Assembly (NCBI GenBank): GCA_030527205.1
Contig: JAUNBG010000002.1
Span: forward strand, 62,001-126,000
Reading direction: 5' to 3'
Origin: Planctomycetia bacterium
GTDB taxonomy: Bacteria; Planctomycetota; Planctomycetia; Pirellulales; Thermoguttaceae
DNA: 64,000 nucleotides
Position numbers and translations under genes: made by a program. Of this stretch, positions 55,526-64,000 are shown piece after piece (position 1 is the first letter of the stretch; each line of letters opens with the position of its first letter). A model generated the notes under the pieces. The model had not been told where the DNA came from and did no database searches. It saw nothing but the letters and a program-made list of their open reading frames with translations.

Positions 55526-56883
55526 TGTTCATTCCAGCGTTGAAGCAGGACCGCAGAAGATTGACCAAATTTTTGATAACAAAGTTTGATAAATGAATCG
55601 CCTGTTGGTTCGCCAAAAGTTCGAACCGGATGAATCGGACATTCCAAATCGTCATTTCGATTATTCAGAATCGGAAATAGCGCATTATTCTTCAAAGCCA
55701 GAATGCCAGCAATCAACTCAATCGCTCCGCCCCCGGCGCCAGGATTTCCCAAATGTCCTTTTAACGTTGTAACCGGAATAGAATTCGCAACGTTTCCAAA
55801 AACATTACGAATCGCTTTTGCCTCTGCGGAATCATATTGACGGGCTCCTAATCCAAACGCATTAATATGCCCGATACTTTCCGGCGATCTCTGATATTTT
55901 TGAAGAAGACTGCTCAAGGTCAACGTCAACGACTTTTCTATATCGTCAACAGCAGAAGCAAAAACGGAATTTGAATCTTTGGCATTTTTATTTTTATGAA
56001 TAACGCAACGAGAAGAACCGCCAATGATCTCCGCATAAATGACGGCTTTTCTTTTGAGAGCAGATTCCGCGTTTTCCAAAATCAGCGCGCCGGCGCCTTC
56101 GCCAGGAACCGTTCCGTTTCGATATAAATCAAAGGGACGACAAATATTTTCCGGATTCCCCTGTTCCGTCGAGAGCGTTCCTTGTTGTATTGCATGAATC
56201 AATTTAAAAGGATGAAGTCGCGACCCCGTTGCTCCAACAACCATAATGTCCGCGCGTCCAGAACGAATAATTTCAACCGATTCCTCCAAAGCCGTTCCAA
56301 TCGAAGCTTCGCGGTTTGTAATGGCAAAACCGGGACCAAAAAATTCATTATAAATAGCAATATGACTGGCTGGCATATTGGGAAGAAATTTTAACTGCCA
56401 GATCGGAGTCATTTTAACCAGACCGTTTTGAGCCCAACGCGAAAAGTCAAAGGCGTTGCCGTTGCGACAAGCTCGCATTCCGTCCAAAACTTCGTCTGGA
56501 GTTGTTATAATGTAATCCGACGCAAAAGAAACGCCTATTCGTTCCGACGGATAGATTCCAGACTTCAAACAAGCATGATTTAAAGCAAATTGAGCGGAAG
56601 CGACGCCCATTTGAATTTCCCGAGACATCAATTTGAGTCCCTTGCGGATATTCTTCTTTAAATTGCCGTCCAAATCCCCAAAATCTTCAATTTTTCCAGA
56701 AAACTCCGAAGCAGGAGAACAATAAGGAGCAACGCTGGAATCAAAATGAGGAATATCCAAACGTCGAACAGAACTTTTTCCTGAACAACAGACGTCCCAA
56801 AGACGATCCAAAGAAAGACCGGCTGAACTGACAATCCCCATTCCTGTTATAACAACGCGTCGATTGAGTAAACCTGTTTTCAT
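55522..56883 (-). CDS. Beta-ketoacyl-synthase-like protein lacking the catalytic Cys and one His
   Basis: The thiolase-fold KS family is clear from RRVVITGMGIVSSAG at the N-terminus, CRPFDLYRNGTVPGEGAGAL, HINAFGLGARQYDSAEAKAI and LKGHLGNPGAGGGAIEL. In FabF-type enzymes the nucleophile is the Cys of TACxxG; here the aligned sequence is TNREASIG with Glu192. The first catalytic His (NAHGT) is Phe343; the second (GHL) is kept as His377. So condensation by the usual mechanism is not expected. It resembles chain-length-factor or KS-like partner subunits, which lack the Cys. No acyl carrier protein or active KS lies nearby. It overlaps dtd by 4 bp. Confidence 0.85.
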   Translation of the reverse strand: MKTGLLNRRVVITGMGIVSSAGLSLDRLWDVCCSGKSSVRRLDIPHFDSSVAPYCSPASEFSGKIEDFGDLDGNLKKNIRKGLKLMSREIQMGVASAQFALNHACLKSGIYPSERIGVSFASDYIITTPDEVLDGMRACRNGNAFDFSRWAQNGLVKMTPIWQLKFLPNMPASHIAIYNEFFGPGFAITNREASIGTALEESVEIIRSGRADIMVVGATGSRLHPFKLIHAIQQGTLSTEQGNPENICRPFDLYRNGTVPGEGAGALILENAESALKRKAVIYAEIIGGSSRCVIHKNKNAKDSNSVFASAVDDIEKSLTLTLSSLLQKYQRSPESIGHINAFGLGARQYDSAEAKAIRNVFGNVANSIPVTTLKGHLGNPGAGGGAIELIAGILALKNNALFPILNNRNDDLECPIHPVRTFGEPTGDSFIKLCYQKFGQSSAVLLQRWNEQ

Positions 56884-57559
56884 ATGAATCTCGAAACGTT
56901 TTTCCTTCTGCTTCCTGGATTGTTATAAGAACCCATTAACATTTTTTAATGTTTTAGTTTTTTGAACTAAAATTGTTCTGGCGTCATATTGCTCAATATT
57001 TTATTCAATTATGCAATGATAATAGACTTAAACCGAAACGAACCTCTGAATTCCGGGTTCGCAAATCCGGCAACGACGGGCGAATTATGAAACGAGGACG
57101 CCTGTCGCCCCTATCGGCTTTGGCAAAAATAAACCATTATTTCCAGATTATAACATAACAAATGTTTATCGTAAAGCCCATTGACAAGAGATGAATGAAG
57201 AAAGACAATTCAAACTTCGATTCAATCTTTCCTTAAAAAAACGAACAGGAAATAGTTTTCTTCATATTGCCAAAATAAAAAAGCAAGTCTATAATTTGAT
57301 TTATACTGAATTCAGAAGACGCGACCAGGTTTCGTCCTTTGATAATCCGGTCATTGTTGCCGGGCTTGCCATTCCAGACGCACAGATTTTCAACGGGCTT
57401 GAATATATTTAAACGCATTGCATTTGCGTTTCTTGGTTCAGTATGCTTCGCCCTGACAGAAGCCCCCCTGAAAACAAAATCATTGAAATCCGCTCAAGTT
57501 TATCTTATTTTAAAAATTGACTCAAATAACGAAACGACATTTAAGGAATCCCATTACAA
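56884..57559. other. Intergenic gap with one dispersed-repeat copy
   Basis: The translated short frames here have no protein character. A copy of the dispersed element (g) lies at 57345-57410. A related GGGTTCGCAAATCCGGCAAC piece lies near 57055. Confidence 0.5.
57345..57410 (+). repeat. 55-60 bp dispersed intergenic element, copy g
   Basis: Contains CATTGTTGCCGGGCTTGCCA, CAGATTTTCAACGGGCTTGA and ATATATTTAAA, matching both blocks of the consensus. Confidence 0.6.
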
Positions 57560-59620
57560 ATGACATTATCGATGACGCATGAGGAACAACAGGCAATCAA
57601 TACATTGCGAGCTTTGGCAATGGACGGCGTTCAAAAAGCAAAAAGCGGTCATCCTGGAACGGCAATGGCTCTTTCGCCCATAACCTATCTTCTCTATAAT
57701 GAACGAATGAAATATGACCCTCAAACGCCAAACTGGCTTGGTCGAGACCGTTTCATTTTGTCAATAGGTCACGCGTCGATGCTTCTTTATTCAACTCTTC
57801 ATGTTGCCGGCGTCAAACAATTGGATTCCAACGGTCAACCGAGTCAAGAAGCGGCTGTTCGTTTGGATGACTTAAAATCATTTCGACAATTGGGAAGCCG
57901 ATGCGCCGGTCATCCGGAATATCGGCATATCGCAGGAATCGAAATGACAACAGGTCCGCTTGGCGCTGGCGTTGCGACAAGCGTTGGCATTGCAATGGCT
58001 GATCGCTGGTTAGCCAATCGTTACAATAAACAAGATTTCGAACTTTTTCAATCGAATGTTTATGTTCTCTGCGGCGACGGCGATATGATGGAAGGAATCT
58101 CTTCGGAAGCCGCTTCGCTTGCGGGTCACTTAAAACTCTCGAACCTTTGTTGGATTTATGATAACAATCGAATAACGATCGAAGGCGATTCCGAATTGGC
58201 CTTTACCGAAGACGTTCAAGCTCGATTTCTTGCTTATCATTGGAATGTCATCAAAGTCGATGACGTCAACGATCTTCCGCAGTTGCGTCAAGCGTTCGAT
58301 CAATTTGAAACAACAAGAGATCGTCCAACATTAATTATAGTCAAAAGCCGAATCGCATTCGGAGCGCCAACCAAAGAAGGAACAGAAGCCGCTCATGGCG
58401 CTCCGCTCGGCGAAGAAGAAATTCGAGGAACCAAGTCTTTTTATGGAATGAATCCAGACGAAAGTTTTGTCGTTCCAGAAAATGTTTATCAGACTTTCCA
58501 AAATGGTTTGGGAAAACGCGGCGCGAAACAACTTGAGATTTGGAATCAACTTTTCGCTCAATATCAAAAAGAATATCCCGAGCTGGCCGAAGAAATCGAA
58601 ACGCTTTCTTCAGGAAAACTTCCCCTTAATTGGGATAAAATGATCGAAACTTTTCCAACAGACGCCCAAGGTTTAGCCAGTCGATCCTCAAGCGGAAAAG
58701 TTCTGAATCAAGCTGCCGCTGGAATTCCCTGGCTTCTTGGCGGTTCAGCCGATCTCGCTCCTTCCAACAATACCTGGTTGAAATTGCCTGAAGCAGGCGA
58801 ATTTCTGCCGGGTTTGGTCGGACGAAATATTCATTTCGGAGTTCGAGAAAACGCAATGGGCGCAATCGCCAATGGGCTTGTTTTGACTGGTCTTCGAGCT
58901 TATTGTTCGACATTCTTCGTTTTTGCCGACTTTCTTCGCCCTATGATTCGTCTTGCCGCTTTGATGCAGATTCCAACAATGTTCATTTTTACGCATGACT
59001 CAATCGGCGTTGGAGAAGACGGGCCAACTCATCAACCGATTGAGCATTTGGCGTCGCTTCGCGCTATTCCAAATCTCATTGTCTTTCGTCCAGCCGACGC
59101 CAATGAGGTCGCGGAATGTTATCGAACCGCTTTAAATCTGACTTCAACGCCTTCTGTTCTCGTTTTGACCCGTCAAAATCTTCCAACAATCAATCGCGAT
59201 AAGTTTGCTGCTGCTTCCGGCGTTCAAAAAGGGGCCTATATTCTTGCCGATTCCAATCAAACGCCCAACGTTATTTTGATTGGAACAGGAAGCGAAGTCT
59301 CCCTTTGTTTGGACGCTTTTGACATTCTTTCCAATGAGGGAATCGCTGCTCGCGTTGTCAGTATGCCTTCTTGGGAACTTTTTGAAAAACAACCGAAAGA
59401 ATATCAGAAAAGCGTTCTTCCGCCCAACGTTTCTGCTCGCGTTGGCGTTGAGCTCGGCGTTGAACTGGGCTGGTCAAAATTTATCGGCAATAAAGGACGT
59501 TTTCTTGGCTTGAATCATTTTGGGGCTTCCGCTCCGGCCAATGTTCTTATGAAACATTTCGGCTTTACGGCTGAAAATATTGTTAAACTGGCTAAAGAAT
59601 CAATCGAAGCATCCAAATAA
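57560..59620 (+). CDS. tkt: Transketolase
   Basis: A thiamine-diphosphate enzyme that moves two-carbon units in the pentose phosphate pathway. The 686-residue protein has INTLRALAMDGVQKAKSGHP, the ThDP motif GDGDMMEGISSEAASLAGHL (about 172-191), the histidine-bearing GPLGAGVATSVGIA, a transketolase middle domain (PWLLGGSADLAPSN, FGVREN) and the C-terminal domain with GTGSEVSLCLDA. The length is normal and all signature residues are visible. The ATG at 57560 is kept; an ATG four codons later is an alternative. It stands alone, with a 676-bp gap upstream. Confidence 0.96.
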   Translation: MTLSMTHEEQQAINTLRALAMDGVQKAKSGHPGTAMALSPITYLLYNERMKYDPQTPNWLGRDRFILSIGHASMLLYSTLHVAGVKQLDSNGQPSQEAAVRLDDLKSFRQLGSRCAGHPEYRHIAGIEMTTGPLGAGVATSVGIAMADRWLANRYNKQDFELFQSNVYVLCGDGDMMEGISSEAASLAGHLKLSNLCWIYDNNRITIEGDSELAFTEDVQARFLAYHWNVIKVDDVNDLPQLRQAFDQFETTRDRPTLIIVKSRIAFGAPTKEGTEAAHGAPLGEEEIRGTKSFYGMNPDESFVVPENVYQTFQNGLGKRGAKQLEIWNQLFAQYQKEYPELAEEIETLSSGKLPLNWDKMIETFPTDAQGLASRSSSGKVLNQAAAGIPWLLGGSADLAPSNNTWLKLPEAGEFLPGLVGRNIHFGVRENAMGAIANGLVLTGLRAYCSTFFVFADFLRPMIRLAALMQIPTMFIFTHDSIGVGEDGPTHQPIEHLASLRAIPNLIVFRPADANEVAECYRTALNLTSTPSVLVLTRQNLPTINRDKFAAASGVQKGAYILADSNQTPNVILIGTGSEVSLCLDAFDILSNEGIAARVVSMPSWELFEKQPKEYQKSVLPPNVSARVGVELGVELGWSKFIGNKGRFLGLNHFGASAPANVLMKHFGFTAENIVKLAKESIEASK

Positions 59621-59866
59621 TCCCCTTAACATTCAATTTTTTTGAAAATCCGAGCTTTTTGTTCCCAATTCCATAAACAAAAGGGCAGATCAAAGAAAAA
59701 TCTGTCGCATAAATTAATTTCGATATCAATTTCTATTCGGATAACAACTTTATTCAATTTTTTTGTTCTGGTTCAAAAGAGCCCCAAAAATAAAAAACGA
59801 ATCAAGTCAACATCGCGACATTTGTAAAATGCCGCCATTATCAATATTAATTGCAGGAGTTTATCA

Positions 59867-60913
59867 ATGATTTATCGAAAAATTGGCAGAACCAATATCG
59901 ACGCATCCGTCATTGCATTCGGAACATTTCCTTTAGGCGGTTGGATGTGGGGCGGAGCTGAAAAAAAAGAAGCAATTGACGCTCTTCATTGCGCTTTGGA
60001 AAATGGAATCAATTTATTTGATACAGCTCCGCTTTATGGTTATGGCATTGCGGAAGAATTAGTTGGCGAAGCGTTCGCCAACTGTCGCGATAAAGTTGTC
60101 ATCGCAACAAAATGCGGCCTTCGTTGGGGAGTTGATCATTGGAAACCAGGTCAGGGGGAATTTCATTTCTTCTTTGATGAAAAAGGGCTGACCTCAAAAG
60201 AAGGTTCGGGACGTTGCCAACGTTATCTTCGAGCCGATTCTGTTATTTGGGAAGCAGAACAATCGCTCAAACGACTCAAAACGGATTATATCGACATTTA
60301 TTTTACGCATGCCCCCGACGCGACAACGCCGATTGAAGAAACTGTTGACGCTTTAATGAAGTTGAAAAAACAGGGAAAAATTCTCTCAATTGGCTGTTCC
60401 AACGTTTCATTTTCCCAAATGCAGAAATATATTGATCTCTGCGAATTGGATGTTGATCAGGAAAAATTTAATTTGGTTGATCAGACCGTTGAAGAAAATG
60501 GGCTTTTAGAACTTTGTCAGAAAAATGACGTCAGCTTTTTTTCCTATACGTCGCTCGAAAATGGCCTTCTTAGCGGAAATATGACCCCTGATCGCGTTTT
60601 TGAAAACGGAGATTTCCGTAAAACGTCGCCTCGTTTTCAACCGGATAACATTCGACGCGTCAATGAAATGCTTGATCAATTTCGACCCATTGCCGACAAA
60701 TATCATATTTCGCTCGTTCAGCTGATCATTTCATGGACTTTTTCCCGTTATGCCAAGGGACATGTTCTTTGCGGAATGCGAAATTGCAAATCGGTTGAAA
60801 ATAATGTTCCTGCGGGAAATATCGAACTGACGTCAGAAGAAATGAATTTCATGGCAGAAATCGCCCGAAAAACTCCTCTTGCCAAAGATAATATTCCATT
60901 TGATTTGGATTGA
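59867..60913 (+). CDS. Aldo/keto reductase
   Basis: An NADP-dependent (beta/alpha)8 barrel oxidoreductase of 348 residues. The catalytic tetrad is visible: Asp in FDTAPLYG, Tyr in the same segment, Lys in IATKCG, and His in YFTHAPD. The start GRTNIDASVIAFGTFPLGGW and the late HVLCGMRNCKSVENN also fit. It is closest in type to bacterial YajO/IolS-like members; substrate unknown. The ATG follows GCAGGAG at a good distance. Copy D of the 110-bp repeat starts 19 bp after its stop. Confidence 0.9.
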   Translation: MIYRKIGRTNIDASVIAFGTFPLGGWMWGGAEKKEAIDALHCALENGINLFDTAPLYGYGIAEELVGEAFANCRDKVVIATKCGLRWGVDHWKPGQGEFHFFFDEKGLTSKEGSGRCQRYLRADSVIWEAEQSLKRLKTDYIDIYFTHAPDATTPIEETVDALMKLKKQGKILSIGCSNVSFSQMQKYIDLCELDVDQEKFNLVDQTVEENGLLELCQKNDVSFFSYTSLENGLLSGNMTPDRVFENGDFRKTSPRFQPDNIRRVNEMLDQFRPIADKYHISLVQLIISWTFSRYAKGHVLCGMRNCKSVENNVPAGNIELTSEEMNFMAEIARKTPLAKDNIPFDLD

Positions 60914-60931
60914 AAAATCATTTCATATTCA

Positions 60932-61044
60932 AGGGAAGTTCTAAAATTCTGTTTTTTACAATAAATTCAATTCGGAAAACATCGCGAAAACCAGTTCCTG
61001 CGGCCGAGACGTCTGCGTTCCCGGCTGGTCTTTAGAACTTCCTT
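60932..61044 (+). repeat. 110-bp structured repeat, copy D
   Basis: Begins AGGGAAGTTCTAAAATTCTG and ends CTTTAGAACTTCCTTC, with the core CGCGAAAACCAGTTCCTGCG followed by GAGACGTC. The ends are inverted as in copies A to C. It lies just after the aldo/keto reductase gene. A decayed dispersed-element piece follows near 61050-61090 on the minus strand. Confidence 0.75.
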
Positions 61045-61207
61045 CAAGTCTTTTTTAAAATCCCTGATCATTGAGTTCGCAACCTCGCATACGAAAGGTC
61101 AGATTTCGAAGCGACGAAACCTGTTACCCATTCTGGATTCGCGACAGCTCAACGAGATGATCAACAGCATTCTGTTAACAATAATTGGATAATATTTGGA
61201 AAATATA

Positions 61208-62182
61208 ATGGCCGATTCATTAAACAATCAAAAGTCCTCGTCCAACAATACAGTTGAAAATAATCCTTATTCTCCGCCGGAAAAAGAAGATATTCTTCGG
61301 GACGCAATGGAATATCGGGATTATTTTGAAGACGACGGAGAATTTCAGGAAGCTCTGGCTATTTGGCCTATCTGTCCTGTCTGCGGACATCGCCGCATTA
61401 CTCAATGCCCAATCTGTAAAACGATCGGCAATCTCTTTCCGTTGGCTGATGCGGATTATTGGATCGAAAATGATCCTTCGCAATCCCGGCCTCAATCAAC
61501 GGGCAATTGCGATCTTCATTGTCATCATTCCAATCCAGTTCCGTCTTGTTCTCATGAAAATGGTTCTTCGAATTCGGACTCGGATTTTCTTCCCAAACTC
61601 CCTTCTATGGATATTTTGGAACAATATATGCCTTCTGCCGCTTTAAAAAATAAGGAAGAAGCTGAGTTAAAACAAGACGATCCAGAAACCGGAGAACCTT
61701 TTCCAAATACATTGGATGGGCAAATTATGCCAGGCGTTCGCGATTGGAGAAAAAATGATTATTCAATCGTTGAAGTCTCGCCAGATCATTCGATTATTTC
61801 TGTCGAAAATGAAGTTTATCGAAACGAGGAAGAAATTCCGGAAAGAAACGCCTTGGAATCGCAAGAAGGAAAACTTAAATTGGTTAATTGTTATGTCTGT
61901 TCTGAGTCCTTTGCGCCAATATTTCCGTTACAATGCGAATGGTGTAACCATATTTTTGACGAAAATGAGCAAATCAAAAAAACAACAATCAATCAAAACA
62001 ATCAAATTATTTCGAATTTAAAAGACAATATTCTTGAAACAGAATCAGAATCTGGATATCTTAACAAACTCCAGGCAATTCAAGAAGAGGACGAACTCAA
62101 TCCCAAAATATTATTCGTCTTGATTGCAATGGGGCTCCTGTTTTTAGCCGCATTTGCTTATTTCTTTTTTATTTTCAACTAA
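61208..62182 (+). CDS. Zinc-ribbon membrane protein of unknown function
   Basis: The 324-residue protein has a Cys pair of knuckles CPVCGHRRITQCPIC (about 55-70) and another later, CYVCSESFAPIFPLQCEWC (about 230-250), each suitable for one zinc ion. The middle (about 100-215) is polar and low-complexity, with several His/Cys in CDLHCHHSN. A single transmembrane helix ends the protein (ILFVLIAMGLLFLAAFAYFF, about 300-320), so the ribbons probably face the cytoplasm with the C-terminus in the membrane. The ATG at 61208 is used; an upstream TTG gives no family support. I do not recognise the family. Confidence 0.7.
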   Translation: MADSLNNQKSSSNNTVENNPYSPPEKEDILRDAMEYRDYFEDDGEFQEALAIWPICPVCGHRRITQCPICKTIGNLFPLADADYWIENDPSQSRPQSTGNCDLHCHHSNPVPSCSHENGSSNSDSDFLPKLPSMDILEQYMPSAALKNKEEAELKQDDPETGEPFPNTLDGQIMPGVRDWRKNDYSIVEVSPDHSIISVENEVYRNEEEIPERNALESQEGKLKLVNCYVCSESFAPIFPLQCEWCNHIFDENEQIKKTTINQNNQIISNLKDNILETESESGYLNKLQAIQEEDELNPKILFVLIAMGLLFLAAFAYFFFIFN

Positions 62183-62209
62183 ACTATTGTTTTAAAAAAG
62201 AAATAATGA

Positions 62210-62446
62210 TCAACGATCACGAAAAACGATTCTTCCGCGATCCATATCGTACGGACTGATTTCAACGGCAACATGATCGCCGGGAACAACTCGAATACGG
62301 AACTTTCGCATTTTTCCCGCCAAGCGACAAAGAACGCAATGATCCATATCGTCCAACTTAACGCGAAAAGCGCCTCGAACTTCTTCTGTAACAGTACCGG
62401 AAAGACGAATTGCTTCTTCTTTCGTTTTTTGTTCGCGCTGACTCAA
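62210..62446 (-). CDS. infA: Translation initiation factor IF-1
   Basis: The 78-residue OB-fold protein binds the 30S A site. It reads [39 protein letters not shown] and [20 protein letters not shown], which is the IF-1 family. The start is a TTG at 62446: it is preceded by a near-perfect AAGGGAGG about 5-6 bp upstream, and the protein from there has the right length. The in-frame sequence further upstream would add 58 residues unlike IF-1 and lacks a ribosome site. A strong promoter lies about 210 bp upstream. Confidence 0.94.
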   Translation of the reverse strand: MSQREQKTKEEAIRLSGTVTEEVRGAFRVKLDDMDHCVLCRLAGKMRKFRIRVVPGDHVAVEISPYDMDRGRIVFRDR

Positions 62447-62657
62447 AACAACCTCCCTTGTCGAACAGTTTGTTATGTCCCGATCTGTAAAAATAACCCA
62501 AAAGGAATCAGATTCGACATAACGCAAATCAAACATAAAATGTTTGAACGAAATCGGAAATAATGAAACTTTTAAGAAAATCAATATTTCTAATTTATTT
62601 TTATTATAGTCTTTTCGCAAAAGAGGAGGAACTCCCCAATGAGAACAAACTTTTAAA

Positions 62658-62685
62658 ATTATATAATGACTTTTTTATATGTCAA
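62658..62685 (-). promoter_or_regulatory. Strong sigma-70-type promoter for infA
   Basis: On the minus strand TTGACA (62680-62685) and TATAAT (62658-62663) are both perfect consensus boxes with a 16-bp spacer. The start of transcription should be near 62651, leaving a leader of about 200 nt before the infA TTG. The box lies just after the GAF-protein gene. Confidence 0.75.
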
Positions 62686-62704
62686 GTCGTTTGAAAAGAA
62701 TTTC

Positions 62705-63619
62705 CTAAATGACTTTTTGAGAATTAACAAGAGCAAAATGTTCCAATTCCAATGCGATTCGCCCCGAAACGATTTCGAGAATTTGAAGGTCTTGAATACA
62801 AAAATCGTTTTTTTGATCCGAAAAGAACCAAATTGTCCCCAAAATAGCGTTGGACGATTGAATTGGAACGCAAATGGACGTTGAAAAGCATTCAGGAGCT
62901 TTCCAAAGTTCATAAAGATAAGATTCGTTTAAAATAACGGCATTGCCCAGAAGAGCTTCCAAGTCGGCCAGGGCTCCGCGTAAAGGTCGAGCGGGTTCTG
63001 TAAGACGTTCATCGGGCAACCCCCAACAGGAACGCAATTTTAAAGACGTTGTCTCATTATCCAATAGATAAAGAGAAGCCGCTTGACAATCAATTGTTAT
63101 CGCTCCTTTTTTCAAGAGCGAAGTCAAACGTTGCGAAAACCTTTTTGAAGTATCGAGATGAATTGGTTGACTGGCTGTTGTCAAAGCCGCTATTTCTGAT
63201 TCGCTTTGGCGAAGCGCAAGAGTTAAACGATAAGTTTCTGCTAAAACGTCCGCAATGGCCTTGGCCCAGGAAACGGCTATTTGCGGAGCAATAAAGGGGG
63301 TTTTATCGTTCTCTTGACTTAAAACAAGTTGAACCGATAATGATTCGGGGATGACTTCAATCGGAATTTTCAAAAGAAAATTGGAATCATTTGCAAAATA
63401 AAGGTCTGCTAACGATTTCTTTAAAATTTCATCATTGGGCAATTCAGAATGAATGACGGGCGTTTGCGATTTAACTAATTCCAGTTTTAGTCCCGTCGTT
63501 TGCTGAAAAATACGAAAAAGCTCCGGAAAACTTCCAAATAGAGGCAACGGTTGCGATTCGCAGTCTGCTTGTTCGGTCGAAAATGTCCGCAAATGTTTGT
63601 CATAAAATTCCGAATACAT
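62705..63619 (-). CDS. GAF-domain protein
   Basis: A 304-residue soluble protein. The N-terminal 70 residues carry FPELFRIFQQTTGLKLELV, which may be a PAS-like or other sensor fold. A long helix (about 110-150, LAETYRLTLALRQSESEIAA) then leads to a GAF domain (about 155-295) with IDCQAASLYLLDNETTSLKL, LNESYLYELW, CVPIQSSNAILGTIWFF and LQILEIVSGRIALELEH. GAF domains often sense small ligands and are commonly joined to an SpoIIE-type phosphatase, kinase or cyclase; none follows here. The gene either encodes a stand-alone sensor or has lost its output module. It is followed by the infA promoter. Confidence 0.8.
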   Translation of the reverse strand: MYSEFYDKHLRTFSTEQADCESQPLPLFGSFPELFRIFQQTTGLKLELVKSQTPVIHSELPNDEILKKSLADLYFANDSNFLLKIPIEVIPESLSVQLVLSQENDKTPFIAPQIAVSWAKAIADVLAETYRLTLALRQSESEIAALTTASQPIHLDTSKRFSQRLTSLLKKGAITIDCQAASLYLLDNETTSLKLRSCWGLPDERLTEPARPLRGALADLEALLGNAVILNESYLYELWKAPECFSTSICVPIQSSNAILGTIWFFSDQKNDFCIQDLQILEIVSGRIALELEHFALVNSQKVI

Positions 63620-63707
63620 GAATCACTCAAATGAAGAGGTCGATATGTTTATAAAAAATGCTCTTGTTTACAAAACAATAGGATTTTTTAAAGAAAAGGA
63701 AACTTTC

Positions 63708-64000
63708 TCAAAAATTTTTCTCAATATACTGAAACCATTGAGCAACATTAAAAGATGCGGCAGATAATTTGTCCCAATAAATTCCCAATAAATATTGAGC
63801 GTTTTTCGCTCTGCAATATAGTTTCATTTCGATTTTCTGATCGTCCTTGCCATTTGGTTTATAATGACGGTCTGATCTTTTTTTCGGGTCGAATATCTTA
63901 AGGAAACTATGAATTTGATTATTAACAAGAGATCGGGCAAAACTTGACAAAAGACCAGTTAAAAATTTATTGACTAGATTATTTCGAAAGCTTGGATTTT
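63708..64000 (-). CDS. C-terminal end of an unidentified protein (runs off the window)
   Basis: An open frame on the minus strand enters from the right edge and stops at 63708. About 96 residues are visible, ending FNVAQWFQYIEKNF. Earlier parts read NKFLTGLLSSFARSLVNNQI, then a basic stretch DPKKRSDRHYKPNGKDDQ and QYLLGIYWDKLSAASF. No motif is recognised. Because the frame stays open to the edge I read it as the C-terminus of a longer gene and not as a small gene starting inside the window. Confidence 0.5.
   Translation of the reverse strand, partial: NPSFRNNLVNKFLTGLLSSFARSLVNNQIHSFLKIFDPKKRSDRHYKPNGKDDQKIEMKLYCRAKNAQYLLGIYWDKLSAASFNVAQWFQYIEKNF

Noticed and set aside
57191-57412. 73-codon frame before transketolase
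   Set aside because: The C-terminal half is copy g of the dispersed element and the rest has no support.
62447-62620. 58-residue N-terminal extension of IF-1
   Set aside because: No ribosome site upstream of 62620, residues unlike IF-1, and a much better start at TTG 62446.

Overview
The window looks like a chromosomal segment of a low-GC member of the Planctomycetota (roughly 40 percent G+C by eye). This is inferred from gene content: a type II secretion / type IV pilus-like locus with a very large GspK-like protein, ClpC with a UVR linker, a secreted protein of a type I associate with planctomycetes, a DUF1570-like metallopeptidase, AroH-type chorismate mutase, LpxK, and many singleton housekeeping genes separated by long gaps. 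I see no plasmid or phage genes and no CRISPR array. The only transposase is a broken IS630-type remnant near the left end.

Layout. 1-7 kb: a cut-off charged protein (minus strand), a transposase remnant, rimO, a hemolysin III-like membrane protein, an AnmK-like protein and a class I glutamine amidotransferase-like protein. 7-17 kb: aroH, obg and rpmA (minus), two secreted proteins, a PTPS/QueD-like protein, trpB, an isolated fliQ and acpS. 17.4-36 kb: a one-direction (minus) block holding a 2206-residue GspK-like protein, five further prepilin-like proteins, a GspF/PilC platform, two GspE/PilB ATPases and a PilT ATPase; together they should build and drive a pseudopilus or pilus. 36-46 kb: tRNA-Asp, pyrF, a membrane-anchored metallopeptidase, a lipoprotein, clpC and an isolated FecCD permease. 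46-64 kb: tex overlapped by a YchF-like GTPase gene, a nitroreductase, two tandem GNAT-like proteins, lpxK, dtd overlapping a ketoacyl-synthase-like gene, transketolase, an aldo/keto reductase, a zinc-ribbon membrane protein, infA, a GAF protein and a cut-off gene at the right edge.

Two themes stand out. First, the intergenic DNA is full of dispersed repeats. One is a family of about 110 bp with inverted ends, in four copies, with paired changes that suggest a folded RNA. Another is a family of about 55-60 bp, with at least seven copies plus decayed ones on both strands. A third is a 50 bp pair. Second, several proteins of well-known enzyme families have lost expected catalytic residues (ketoacyl synthase, class I amidotransferase, PTPS/QueD, AnmK), and some housekeeping proteins (RimO, Tex) carry long low-complexity insertions.

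All functional names rest on motif recognition by eye; no database search was run.
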